From: Eleusine coracana subsp. coracana
Lineage: Eukaryota > Streptophyta > Magnoliopsida > Poales > Poaceae
Direction: 5' to 3'
Assembly: GCA_032690845.1 (NCBI GenBank)
Contig: CM064427.1
Span: 13,341,501-13,405,500, forward strand
DNA length: 64,000 nt
In this document: piece by piece, positions 10,030 through 20,964 of the stretch
Numbering within the stretch: position 1 is the first letter of the stretch
How the letters are laid out: each line of letters begins with the position of its first letter
Notes under the pieces: generated by a model
Told to the model about the DNA's origin: nothing
Seen by the model: the letters and a program-made list of their open reading frames with translations, nothing else
Databases searched by the model: none
Position numbers and translations under genes: made by a program

Positions 10030-11676
10030 CGGAAGGATAATGTGATTGCTGATGCTTTATCTAGGCGATATACTTTGTTGTCTCAACTTGATTGTAGAAT
10101 TTTTGGACTTGAGGCAATTAAAGAACAATATGTTGCTGATGTTAATTTTAAAGATGTATTGCTGCACTATAAAGAAGGTCGTGCTTGGCACAAATTTGTG
10201 TTGAATGATGGATTCTTGTTTAGAGCTAACCGCCTATGCATTCCAGTTGGTTCCGTTCGTCTTTTGTTGTTGCAGGAGGCGCATAGAGGTGGATTGATGG
10301 GTCATTTTGGTGCTAAGAAGACAGAGGATATTTTGGCCACACACTTCTGTTGGCCAAGGATGAGGAAAGATGTTGAGCGTTTTGTTGCTCGCTGCACTAC
10401 ATGTCAAAAAGCTAAGTCTCGATTGAATCCACATGGTTTATACATGCCACTTCCTGTTCCTTCTATTCCTTGGGCGGATATTTCTATGGACTTTATTTTA
10501 GGACTGCCTAGGACTAAGAGGGGGAGCGATAGCATTTTTGTTGTCGTGGATCGTTTTTCCAAGATGGCACACTTTATATCATGTCATAAAACTGATGATG
10601 CTAGTTATATTGCTGATCTTTTTTTCAAAGAAATTGTACGTTTGCATGGTATGCCTTCTACTATTGTTTCAGATCGTGATGCAAAATTCTTGAGTCCTTT
10701 TTGGCGCACGCTTTGGAATAAGTTGGGTACAAAGTTGTTATTTTCTACAACTTGTCATCCACAAACTGATGGACAAACTGAGGTTGTGAACCGCACTTTG
10801 GGTACTATGTTGCGAGCTATTTTGAAGAAAAATTTGAAGCAATGGGAAGAATGCTTACCTCATGTTGAGTTTGCTTATAATCGGGCAACACATTCTACTA
10901 CCAAGGTAAGTCCATTCAAGGTAGTGTATGGTTTTGATCCCCGTACTCCACTTGATATACTTCCTCTACCTATTAATGAGAGAGTTCATATTGATGCTAA
11001 GGTGCGTGCTGAATTTATTTTGCAAATGCATGAGACCACTAGACTTAGCATTGAAAAGATGAATAAAAACTATAAAATTGCTGGTAGTAAGGGAAGAAAG
11101 GAAGTAAAGCTTGATGTAGGAGATTTAGTGTGGTTACACTTAAGGAAGGATAGATTTCTAGAATTGAGAAAGTCTAAACTAATGCCTAGAGCTGATGGTC
11201 CATTCAAAATAATAGAGAAGATTAATGATAATGCATACAAACTTGAGTTGCCTCCTGAGTTCGGGGTTAGTCCTACTTTTAACATTTCAGATTTGAAACC
11301 ATACTTGGGAGAAGAGGATGAGCTTGAGTCGAGGACGACTTCACTTCAAGAGGGGGAGGATGATAAGGACATCACTCCTATGGATACACACAACACTCCT
11401 CCAAATCTGGACTTGCAAGGTCCAATGACTAGAGCTCGTGCACGACAACTAAATTTAGAGGTGAGCTCGTTCCTACGTACTTCGCTATATGTTACTTTTG
11501 AGAATGGTTTGCTACCTAATGATTATTTTATGATTAGAAACCATGGAGAGGACCAGGAGATGATGGGAGAAGGAGTTGGGAACGTGGAGGACCAGCAAGG
11601 GCTTGGAAGCCAAAGTGGAGGCCCAATCAAAACCGACTTCGAGTCTGTTTCGGGGCCCAGGACCAGTCTGTACTAA
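9973..11676 (+). pseudogene. Chimeric ORF: LTR-derived start fused to CRM RNase H end, integrase and CR tail
   Basis: 567 codons without a stop. The first ~20 residues are LTR sequence. True pol begins with DNVIADALSRRY at about 10039. The integrase follows: a zinc-binding HHCC module (the second half is CTTCQKAKSR), the catalytic-core words ISMDFILGLP and VVDRFSKMAHF, DRDAKF and HPQTDGQTEVVNRTLG, and then a C-terminal part with GDLVWLHLRKDRF. The frame crosses the purine tract at about 11347-11360 and continues about 105 residues into the 3' LTR (GPMTRARARQLNLEVSS), stopping at 11676. That LTR-encoded tail is typical of CRM polyproteins, where it holds the CR motif thought to target centromeres. 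Reverse transcriptase is absent. Confidence 0.88.
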
Positions 11677-12283
11677 GACGGTCGCACAGGACGCATACGG
11701 ACTCGGATTTGGACGTTCTATATATGCACGGAAAGATAAGGAGAAGACCTTTCCAATGCCGCCGGCCTCATGTCAAAATTCATCCGAAGTCATCGGGAAT
11801 CATCAAAACAAGAGAGAGTCCAGAATCTGTGTCGGTGCTGCGTCGCCTATTTTTTGCCTTTGGGCTTTGTATCTAGTTGAGCCCAATTAGGGGCGTGTCC
11901 AGAGGGTCTTGCACGACCCTAGGGTCTTTATATACATCCACCACCGCACCATTAGGGTTCGGGTTTTGCTTAGATCAATTCTGTTCATAAACAGTTTTGC
12001 CGTTCATCGGTTTGTGAGACCCCAACTTCGAGAGTTTAATCATACATCTGCAATTGTGTTGCATTCTTTGTTGTTCTTGCTTGTGTTCTTGATTCACAGG
12101 CAGGGATTAGCCTTCTTGGCGAGGTCAATCGTCTTTGGACGGTTGATAACCAGAGGAGACGTCGTGCTGCGATTGCGGGGTTTAGAACGTGTTGTTCTGA
12201 AGCCGGATCGATTTGTGTGTCACCTCCGACCAAATCAAGTTACCAAGAACCTTTCGGAAGATCGGGAACCCTTGTTCACATCA
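11361..12283 (+). repeat. CRM element B 3' LTR, 923 bp, complete
   Basis: It starts TGATAAGGACATCACTCC and ends GGGAACCCTTGTTCACATCA. It follows the purine tract AAGAGGGGGAGGA. It encodes the last ~105 residues of pol before non-coding U3 sequence. It is followed by the CTCCC duplication. Confidence 0.93.
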
Positions 12284-12288
12284 CTCCC

Positions 12289-13271
12289 TTCCTGAATTCC
12301 AGTGGCCTTCTTCTCTTGTCTGCATGGCTCTTTTGCCTGCTTTGAGCAACTCTGAGGTTTTCTCTCACTTTCTCAACCATCTCTTCCACTGCCCTGATCA
12401 TGTCAGGAGCAAAGAATGATCGTTCTCCCACTTCAGACCACATGAGAGGGGTCCTGCACTTCCTGCCATACAGCAACTTATTTGGAGACATTCTCAAGCT
12501 TTCTTGATAACTGTTGTTGTAGGAGAATTTTGCAAATGAAAGACTGTCTTCCCAATTCTTCCTATAAGTAAGCACACAAGCTCTCAACATATCCTCAAGA
12601 ATCTGGTTCACTTTCCCCGTCTGACCATCAGTCTGTGGATGGTATGCTGTGCTGAAATCAAGAGATGTGCCCATGGCAGCATGCAAGCTCTCCCAAAACT
12701 TGGACACAAACTGGGGTCCTCTATCAGAGATTATGGACATAGGTGCACCATGAAGTTTCAGCACATTATCAATGTAGAGACGAGCTAGCTGCTCAACAGA
12801 GTAAGTGTCACGCATGGCAATGAAGCGTGCACACTTGGTGAGACGATCCACGATGACCCAAATAGAGTTATGACCCTTGGGTGATAGAGGCAACCCATTG
12901 ATGAAATCCATGCTGATGTTTGCCCACTTCCACATGGATATCGAGATTGGTTGTAGCAAACCAGCTGGTCTTTGATGTTCTACCTTGACCCTCTTGCAAA
13001 TGTCACATCGAGCCACATACTCAGCAATTTCCCTTTTCATGCCTTTCCACCAAAACATGGTTCTGAGATCTTGATACATCTTGGGGTTGCCAGGGTGAAT
13101 AGAATATCTGGAGTCATGAGCCTCACACAAGATGGTTTGATGTATGTCCTTGACCCTTGGCACACACATGCGGTCCTTGAACCACAAGACACCATGCTCA
13201 TCCACCCTAAAATCAGGTGCGGCATTCCTCTTCATTTTTTCCAAGATATCCTTTATTTCTACATCCTTCTT
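12289..13271 (-). pseudogene. Tekay-like integrase
   Basis: The minus-strand frame is open from about 13244 to the nested insertion. It has the HHCC zinc module (YVARCDICKRVKVEHQ), the catalytic core with ISMDFINGLP, IWVIVDRLTKCARFIA, SIISDRGPQFVSKFW and YHPQTDGQT, and LLYGRKCRTPLMWSE. The next residues, LEFRKG, are interrupted at 12284 by element B. A TAG at 13272-13274 separates it from RNase H. In position and sequence context that stop looks like a CAG (Gln) changed to TAG. Confidence 0.9.
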
Positions 13272-14511
13272 CTATGCAAGCTTTATTCTGTCATTCAAGA
13301 GAGGCTTCACTATGAGCTCATTGAGATAGCCCTCAGGAATCAGCTCTATTCCTGCATCCATCATATCCTCAAAGATTGGGGGTTGACTCACCATGAGACT
13401 GGTGCAATAGGACTTGCGACTCAATGCATCAGCCACAACATTTGCTTTGTCAGGATGATAGTTCACACCAATGTCATAGTCCTTGATCAATTCCAGCCAT
13501 CTCCTTTGTCTCATGTTCAATTCTGATTGAGTGAAGATGTACTTGAGGCTCTTATGATCAGTGTAGATTTCATAATGGTTGCTAATGAGATAGTGCCTCC
13601 AAATCTTCAGTGCATGTACAACTGCTGCCAACTCCAGATCATGAGTAGGGTAATTCTGTTCATGCTTCTTCAATTGCCTTGATGCATATGCCACCACCTT
13701 CTTATTCTGCATGAGAACACAACCAAGACCTTGTGTTCAGGCATCGCAATACACTTCAAAGTCTTGATTGATGTCAGGCAAGGTGAGAATCAGTGTAGTG
13801 GTCAATCTTGACTTCAGCTCCTAAGAGCTACGCTCACGCGCTGGTGTCCAATCAAAATCCTCATTATCTTGCAGAAGTTCCGTCATTGGCTTTGCTATCT
13901 TGGAGAAATTCTCAATGAAACGACGGTAATAGGCAGCCAACCCAGGAAAGCTTCTCACATCTTTCACATTCCTTAGTGTAGTCCATTCAACAACTGCCCG
14001 GACTTTTTCTGGATCTACTGCTACACCATCAGTGGTTATGATGTGACCCAAGAATGCCACTTCCTCAAGTCATAACTTGCATTTGCTGAACTTTGCATAC
14101 AATTGATGTTCCTTGAGTTTCTCAAGCACAACCCTCAAGAGTTGCTCATGCTCTTCAGCGGTCTTGGAGTATATAAGGATATCATTAATGAATACCACCA
14201 CGAATTTGTCCAATTCAGCCATGAAGGTCTTGTTCCTCATATTCATGAAATAAGCTGGGGCATTTGTGAGCCCAAATGAGACAACCAAGAACTCCTACGA
14301 GCCATACCTCATCACAAAGGACGTCTTAGGTATATCACAGTCATGGATATTCATCTGATAGTACCCCGATCTCAAATCAATCGATGAGAAGTACTTAGCA
14401 TCCTTCAGCTGATCAAACAAATCATCAATTCTAGGAAAGGGGTACTTGTTCTTGATGGTCACTTCATTAAGAGATCGAAAGTCCACACACATCCTCATAG
14501 TGCCATCTTTC
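13272..14511 (-). pseudogene. Tekay-like reverse transcriptase (C-terminal part) and RNase H, several stops
   Basis: Reading leftwards on the minus strand from the element C insertion: DGTMRMCVDFRSLNEVTIKN, KYFSSIDLRSGYYQMNIHD, the catalytic-type FVVVFINDILIYSK (ND where the family has DD), FLGHIITTDG, then RNase H with YASRQLKKHEQNYPTHDLEL and TDHKSLKYIF, ending VVADALSRK. Nonsense changes are seen at about 14290 (Y to stop in RYGxYEF), 14070-14072 (TGA for Trp), 13821-13823 (TAG for Gln) and about 13740 (TGA). The active-site change and the stops make it inactive. Confidence 0.88.
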
Positions 14512-15412
14512 TGATGTGGACAAGGGTTCCCGATCTTTCGATAGGTTCTGATAATCTTGATTAAGGCGGAGGCGATACACAAATCGATCCGGCTTCCGAA
14601 CGACAGGTTCTAAACCCCGCAATCGCAGCACAACGTCTCCTCTGGTTATCAACCATTCAAGAATGATTGACCTCACTGAGAAGGCTTATCCTTGCCTGTA
14701 AATCAAGAACACAAGCAAGAACAAAGAAGAATGCAACTAAATTTGCAAGTATACGATGAATCTCACAAGTTGGAGTCTCACAAACCGATCAAACGGCAAA
14801 ACTGTTATCAACAGAATAATCTAAGCAAAACCCCAAACCCTAATGAAGATGTGGCGGCTGTATATGAGGACCTTAGGGTCGTGCAAGATCCCCTGGACGC
14901 AGCCCTAAGTGGGCTCAACTCCATACATGGCTCAAAGACCGATTACGGTGTCGCAGCACCAGGACAGATTCTGGAAGTCGAATTGTTTTGGCGATTGCCG
15001 ACGGCTCAGGCCGAATTTTTACATGGCACCAGTTGGGATGGAAAGGGCTTTTCGTTATCTCTCCAGGCATATATAGAACGTCCAAATCCGAGTTTGTATG
15101 CGTTCTGGACATCCGTTTTAGTGCAGACTGGTCCTGGGCTCCGAAACAGACTCGAAGTCGATTTTGATTGGGCCTCCACCTTGGCTTGGACGTCCTTGCT
15201 GGTCCATCACGTCTCCAATCACCTCCCCAGCTATCTCATCATCATCTCCATAGTTTCTAACAACAATTAATTTATTAGGTAGCAATCTATTCTCAAAATC
15301 ACATAAAGGAATCATTAGGAACAAGCTCACCCGTAAATTCAACTGTCGCGCATGAACTTGTATTTTGGTTGGCGGAATGCTGGGTGTATCCATAAGGGTG
15401 ATGTCCTCATCA
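14512..15412 (-). repeat. CRM element C 3' LTR
   Basis: The plus strand runs TGATGTGGACAAGGGTTCCC to GATGTCCTCATCA. It is clearly the same family as the LTRs of elements B and D but more diverged. It encodes the C-terminal tail of the element C ORF on the minus strand. Plus-strand ORFs here (14692-15270) are antisense shadows. Confidence 0.9.
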
Positions 15413-16670
15413 TTCTCCCCCTTTTGAATTAGAGTCGTCCTCGACTCGATCCCATCTCTTTCTCTCAATAGTGGTCTCAAATCTGAAATACAAAATATAG
15501 AACTATTCCCAAACTTGGAATGCACATCACGTTTATATGTGTTATGAAAATTATCATCACAATGTGAAACCATAATAGAAGGCATGCCATGCAAATTAAT
15601 GACCTCTTTGAAAACTTGCTCAGTAATATGAACGTCATTCTCACTCTTATGACAAGATGGAAAATGTGTGATCTTAAAAACACTAGAAAAACATGACATG
15701 ACATGGTAATTGTTATTCCAGTTTTCTAGTTCATCATTTGGTTGTACAACACAAGGAGTATTCATGTTTGAGCAAATATAAACTTTATGCACCATAAATA
15801 CACCTCTATGATCATAGTTTCCTATAGCATAAAATTTGTTTCTTGTTAGTAAAGGCAATTCAGTTTGAGAAAACATTTGCTTCTCCACGGTATTTAGATT
15901 ACAAAGAACATCAAATTCAATATAACCCAAAGTATTTAGAGAAGACAATAATTTCTGCTCATCCTTTTCATATGTTATTAAAATCAAATGTTTTATTTCA
16001 GCACTAGTAGGTGAATCATAAGCAAAAACATCAAGCTTATTCATTTGTTGTGGCAAAGGTATAAGTGAAGCAGTGGCACACAACTCCTCTTTATCATAAG
16101 GATCAATAGATAAATCAACTTGTGGCAAAGGCAAATCAAAACAAGGTTCCAATACAACAAGATTGTTGGAACAATTCATCACATCAAGAAAGCTCTTACC
16201 TGAAGCAACAACATGTTCTTCATCTTTCTCACTATCCTCTTCTTTGTGTAGAACCTGAAATGTATTAGTTGCAACAAGAGGCAAGGAAATATGTTCATCA
16301 TCTAATTCAGATTTTGATGTAAGTGTTACAACATTTGAAGTAGTCCATTCTTTCCTAAATGGTTCATTCTTTCTTCTCTCAAGTCTTTGTTGATCTTCTT
16401 CTAAAATTTCAGCAGCAGACATAGGTTTAAGAGTAACTCTTCTACCATTGTATTTAAATGAATAGGTATTAGCAATGGTATTGTGCAAAGCATTATTTGT
16501 AGAAATCCAAGGCTTACTCAATAACAAATGACACGCTTGCATAGGCACTATATCAAAATCTGCACAATCCTTATAAGAACCAATAAAAAATTCAATGCGC
16601 GCAATTTTATCTACCTTTATCTTACCACAAGAATTTACCCATTGGATGTAGTATGGACACTGGCTGTGTG
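15118..16670 (-). CDS. Element C ORF: protease-side linker, unique middle, integrase remnant and CR-type tail
   Basis: An ATG-initiated frame of 476 codons begins at 16548 (MPMQACHLLLSKPWIS). The same frame is open upstream to about 16670, where a frameshift separates it from the protease piece. Residues 1-60 match the protease-RT linker of element A. The middle (about 60-300) is not pol-like. Near 15500-15660 comes a short integrase-like remnant (FPSCHKSEND, INLHGMPSIMVS), followed by SDLRPLLRERDGIESRTT. The frame then passes the purine tract and ends in the LTR (GPIKIDFESVSEPRTSLH). RT is replaced, not merely broken. The long open frame suggests selection or youth; function is unknown. Confidence 0.7.
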
Positions 16671-16927
16671 GTCAAGCCGAGCGTCTCGACCAATTCCAAG
16701 CTTATGATGTTGTTGCTACTCTCTTCATCAATGATGATACGACAACGTCGATCCTTCACAACAAAGTGAGTCTGAAACAAGTTGTTCATTTGATTTTGCT
16801 CTACCTTCTCCATTTGAGAACTAAACACTCGTTGTGCTACAACACTTGTATCAACCTCATTTGACACCATCGACTCATCACCATCGGTGTTGTAACCTGT
16901 CACTGTTAATAGAAAACAAGAAAACAC
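16622..16927 (-). pseudogene. Element C protease-like segment with altered catalytic motif
   Basis: The minus strand reads VVAQRVFSSQMEKVEQNQ, NNLFQTHFVVKDRRCRIIID, then EESSNNIISLELVETLGL. It aligns with element A's region before and at the protease (QRVLSTQMQQ, VIIDRGSCNN). The catalytic triplet is D-E-E instead of D-x-G, so the aspartic protease should be inactive. A frameshift near 16672 separates it from the following 476-codon frame. Gag sequence that should precede it is absent; the leader joins here directly. Confidence 0.75.
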
Positions 16928-17924
16928 ACAAGAGTATATTTTCCTATCACCACTGTTTGATCACGGTGGAAACTCTCAACAAGCAAATGACAGCACCTAA
17001 CTGAGTTCTTACATGATTCTTAGTAGCAAAACAGAGGATACCTTGGAGAGTGTGATCCGACGATTGCGAGGGTCCAAAGTTCTATGCCTATTCAGAAGGA
17101 TATATGTGGAGCTATGTAGGCAATTTATAGTAGCAAGGATTAGCAAAATTTCAATTCAGAAATTGCAAAACTGAATAATAGTCCCAAGCTAGTCTATGTC
17201 ACTAGCCTAAACTTGTCTCGGACCTAGTTCAAGCAAGCAAGCAAATGGCTCAACAAAGGACACAAAGGCTGCAAGCAATTCTGAATTTTTTTCTCTTCTC
17301 TTTTCGTTTTTTTTCTTTTGTTATAGGAGCGGCTTTTTCTTCTTATTTTTTTTAGCACCTCTTTGCCTTTTACTTCTTTCATGATTTTTTTGTCATAGAA
17401 CTGCAGCAAGAGTTGCGAACTTTATAGCACAAAGAAAAAACCTAAACTTTCTTTTTTGCACTCTTACGTAAGGAATAGATGTACATGTAGAACTGAACCG
17501 ATAATTCTCATATGCAACAACGTGCAGCAATCTCTTGACTCAAGGAGCAACATGCAACAGAAAACACTCTAAGTTTCTTTTGCACACAAAAAATAGAAGG
17601 CTAGATGTTAAATAAATTTTTAGTGCAAATAATTCCAGCAGTACTATTCTCTCAATGTGTGCAACAATCTGATTTTTTTTTTGATTGTCTATGAACAAGG
17701 ACACACACGACTCAAACAAGACCAAAGAACAAGTACTAGACCAACAACACAATGACCTTGTAGGGACTAAAATTCAGAGAAGCAAACTAAACTGAAAATT
17801 GCAAGGCACAAGGGGGGTGTAGGACAGCGGAAACACGACGAACAAATATTTTTGTAGGGCAATTTTCTGGACTCTAGGATTGAACAAAATAACAAGGATA
17901 ACGGCGAACCTAACAGTGTACTTG
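16928..17924 (-). other. Element C 5' leader
   Basis: About 1 kb, AT-rich, with T-rich blocks near 17290-17400. It is related to the leader of element A at 3487-4210. No coding capacity was recognised. It probably carries packaging signals if the element is mobilised in trans. Confidence 0.55.
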
Positions 17925-17939
17925 AAGCTCTGATTACCA
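17925..17939 (-). other. Element C primer-binding site (variant)
   Basis: On the minus strand TGGTAATCAGAGCTTC lies two bases inside the 5' LTR. The initiator-Met type site is TGGTATCAGAGC, so there is one extra A. Confidence 0.65.
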
Positions 17940-17941
17940 CA

Positions 17942-18827
17942 TGATGTGGACAAGGGTTCCCGATCTTCCGATAGGTTCTGATAATCTTGATTAAGGCGGA
18001 GGCGATACACAAATCGATCCGGCTTCCGAACGACACGTTCTGAACCCCGCAATCGCAGCACAACGTCTCCTCTGGTTATCAACCGTTCAAGAAATATTGA
18101 CCTTGCCGAGAAGGCTTATCCTTGCCTGTAAATCAAGAACACAAGCAAGAACAAAGAAGAATGCAACTAAATTTGCAAGTATACGATGAATCTCATAAAC
18201 CGATCAAACGGCAAAACTGTTATCAACAGAATAATCTAAGCAAAACCTCAAACCCTAATAAAGATGTGATGGCTGTATATGAGGACCCTAGGGTCGTGCA
18301 AGACCCCCTGGACGCAGCCCTAAGTGGGCTCAACTCCATACATGGCCCAAAGACCGATTACGATGTCGCAGCACCAGGACAGATTCTGGAAGTCGAATTG
18401 TTTCGGCGATTGCCGACGGGTCGGGCCGAATTTTTACATGGGACCAGTTGTGTTGGAAAGGGCTTTTCGTTATCTTTCCAGGCATATATAGAATGTCCAA
18501 ATCCGAGTTCGTATGCGTCCTGGGCATCCGTTTTAGTGCAGACTGGTCCTGGGCTCCAAAACAGACTCGAAGTCGGTTTTGATTGGGCCTCCACCTTGGC
18601 TTGGATGTCCTTGCTGGCCCATCACGTCTCCAATCACCTCCCCAGCTATCTCATCATCATCTCCATGGTTTCTAACAACAAATAATTTATTAGGTAGCAA
18701 TCTATTCTCAAAATCACATAAAGGAATCATTAGGAACAAGCTCACCCGTAAATTCAACTGTCACGCATGAACTTGTATTTTGGCTGGCGGAGTGCTGGGT
18801 GTATCCATAAGGGTGATGTCCTCATCA
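17942..18827 (-). repeat. CRM element C 5' LTR
   Basis: The plus strand runs TGATGTGGACAAGGGTTCCC to GATGTCCTCATCA. It is very close to 14512-15412, but a short stretch of the other LTR near 14765-14785 (extra 'ttggagtctcacaag') is missing. It is followed by the CTTTC duplication. Confidence 0.9.
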
Positions 18828-18832
18828 CTTTC

Positions 18833-19218
18833 TTCCTCACAAACAGTATAGGAGATCCCCATGGCGATGCACTCGGGTGAATGAATCCCTTCTTAAGCAA
18901 ATCATCCAACTGCACTTTCAGCTCAGCCAACTCCTCGGAAGACATGTGATACAGCCTCTTAGCAATTGGAGTTGTTCCAGGTACAAGATCAATGATGAAC
19001 TCCACATCACGATTAGGCGGGTGTCCTGGCAATTCCTCAGGGAAAACCTCTGTATACTCACAAACCACTGGAATCTGATCAATGGTCAACTCTTCTATGT
19101 GGCAGATTTAGGGAGGGAGCTTTGGAGCTTTGGGGGAGAACTTGACTTTGACACCTAGGTGGTTCTCAAGAGAGACTACCCTATCAGCACAGGATACGAC
19201 TCCTTTGTTCTTGGCTAA
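18833..19218 (-). pseudogene. Tekay-like RT N-terminus and protease-RT linker
   Basis: The minus strand reads LAKNKGVVSCADRVVSLENH, VKVKFSPKAPKLPP, then a TAA stop near 19110. It resumes with IDQIPVVCEYTEVFPEELPG, VEFIIDLVPGTTPIAKRLY, ELKVQLDDLLKKGFIHPSAS and SPILFVRKK. It is bounded by solo LTR D on the upstream side and by element C on the downstream side, so the RT domain is split by a 4.3-kb insertion. Confidence 0.9.
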
Positions 19219-19223
19219 CCAAT

Positions 19224-20147
19224 TGATGAGGACATCACTCCTATGGATACACACAACACTCCTCCAAATTTGAACTTGTAAGGTCCAATGACTAGAGCTC
19301 GTGTACGACGACTAAATTTAGAGGTGAGTTCGTTCCTACGTTCTTCGCTATATGTTACTTTTGAGAATGGTTTGCTACCTAATGATTATTTTATAATTAG
19401 AAACCATGGAGAGGACCAGGAGATGATGGGAGAAGGAGTTGGGAACGTGGAGGACCAGCAAGGGCTTGGAAGCCAAAGTGGAGGCCCAATCAAAACCGAC
19501 TTTGAGTCTGTTTCAGGGCCCAGAACCAGTCTGTACTAAAACGGTCTCCCAATACGCATACGGACTCGGATTTGGACGTTCTACATATACACGGAAAGAT
19601 AAGGAGAAGACCTTTCCAATGCCGCCATCCTCATGTCAAAATTCATCCGGAGTCATCGGGAATCGTCAAAACAAGAGAGAGTCCAGAATCTGTGTCGGTG
19701 CTGCGTCGCCTATTTTTTGCCTTTGGGCTTTGTATCTAGTTGAGCCCAATTAGGGGCGCATTCAGAGGGTCTTGCACGACCCTAGGGTCTTTATATACAG
19801 CCGCCGCCGCACCATTAGGGTTCGGGTTTTGCTTAGATCAATTCTGTTCCTAAATAGTTTCGCCGTTCATCGGTTTGTGAGACCCCAACTTCGAGAGTTT
19901 AATCATACATCTGCAATTGTGTTGTATTCTTCATTGTTCTTGCTTGTATTCTTGATTCGCAGGCAGGGATTAGCCTTCTCGGCGAGGTCAATCGTCTTTT
20001 GGACGGTTGATAACCAGAGGAGATGTCGTGCTGCGATTGCGGGGTTTAGAACGTGCTGTTCTAAAGCCGGATCAATTTGTGTGTCGCCTCCGACCAAATC
20101 AACTTACCAAGAACCTTTCGGAAGATCGGGAACCCTTGTCCACATCA
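19224..20147 (+). mobile_element. CRM solo LTR (D), 924 bp
   Basis: It starts TGATGAGGACATCACTCC and ends GGGAACCCTTGTCCACATCA, with the perfect duplication CCAAT at 19219-19223 and 20148-20152. Host protein joins across it as VILGMDW-LAKNKG. No internal sequence remains, so it arose by recombination between the two LTRs of a full element. It is slightly diverged from element B's LTRs. Confidence 0.95.
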
Positions 20148-20152
20148 CCAAT

Positions 20153-20964
20153 CCATGCCCAATATGACATCAATGTCACGAGAAGGTAGCACTATAAGAT
20201 CAGCAGGAAACTGGATACCCGCAATGAGAATGCGGACCTTACGACAACCTATAAGGCATTTGTAGGTGCCTAAGGGAGATGAGGCAATGCTTGGAGTTTT
20301 AAGTAAGGTGGTTGGTATAGCAAGCCTAGACACAAACTTGGAGGCTATAAATGACTAAGTAGCGCCAGAATCAAATAAGACAGTAGCCATGCAAGAATTT
20401 ACCAAGAACTCACCAAGAACGACGTCTGGTGCACCCTGAGCTTCTTCAACTGAGATATGGTTCACCCTGCTTCTGGTCAAGCTCTGCGGAACAGGTGGCT
20501 TTGATGCTGACTACACTGGGCGGTGACCACTCTGGTGCTGAGGCTTCTGACAAGTCTTGTTGTTCCTGTTGCTAAGCTGGCTGTTGGTGTTCTCCTTGAC
20601 CACGTTAGGACACTGGTAGGACTTGTGGCCATCTTTGCCACAGGCGTAGCAACGTGTGGAGTACTGCCCACTATTACTCTATGACCTCCACCCAGACTGC
20701 TGTGAGGGTGACTGCTGCGTGTAGCCCCTACTGGTCTGCTGCTATGTGTATGAATGGGGAGCGGAGCTGTAGCCCTGCCCCTGAGAAGACCGTCCGAACT
20801 GAGACTCAGAGACGGGAGGACCACTGAACCGCGGTCGCTGGGGACCTCCAGGACGGTTCACTTGAGTTGCTGACTTCCTCTTGCTTTCTCTTTCTTTTTC
20901 CACTCTCTTGTAAGCAGTTTCCAGGAGCATTGCTTTATTGATCATCTGCTTCAAGCTGGTACAG
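20153..20964 (-). pseudogene. Tekay-like gag C-terminus (zinc knuckle) and protease
   Basis: The minus strand contains the knuckle RCYACGKDGHKSYQCPNV (about 20600-20655). The protease follows with SGAT then a TAG at about 20355-20357, SFIASKFVSRLAIPT, and SRDIDVILGMDW at the insertion site of solo LTR D. Other TAG stops at 20679-20681 and 20742-20744 lie in Gln-rich sequence and look like CAG to TAG changes. The knuckle is intact, but the product would be cut short. Confidence 0.85.

Larger units (their letters stand above)
9117..12283 (+). mobile_element. CRM-type element B, internally deleted, nested in the Tekay-like integrase
   Basis: The two LTRs are 9117-10029 and 11361-12283, flanked by a CTCCC duplication (9112-9116 and 12284-12288). 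The 5' LTR stops ten bases short (GGGAACCCTT) and continues straight into pol at GATAATGTGATTGCT. The last LTR bases, the primer-binding site, gag, protease, RT and most of RNase H are therefore missing. The two LTRs look nearly identical by eye, suggesting recent insertion. It cannot move alone. It lies in the opposite orientation to its host. Confidence 0.93.
14512..18827 (-). mobile_element. Non-autonomous CRM-family element C, nested in the Tekay-like RT
   Basis: The LTRs are 14512-15412 (3') and 17942-18827 (5'), on the minus strand, with a CTTTC duplication at 14507-14511 and 18828-18832. Host protein joins across it as LFVRKK-DGTMRM. A primer-binding-like TGGTAATCAGAGC lies next to the 5' LTR and a purine tract AAAAGGGGGAGAA next to the 3' LTR. 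The interior (15413-17941) keeps a leader, a protease-linker region, a small piece of integrase and the LTR-encoded tail. It has no gag zinc knuckle, RT or RNase H. It resembles the non-autonomous partners known for rice centromeric elements and would depend on proteins from a full CRM element. Confidence 0.9.

Noticed and set aside
14692..15270. Plus-strand ORF of 192 codons, with a twin at 18122-18685
   Set aside because: Antisense to the LTR-encoded tail of CRM element C; present twice only because LTRs are duplicated.
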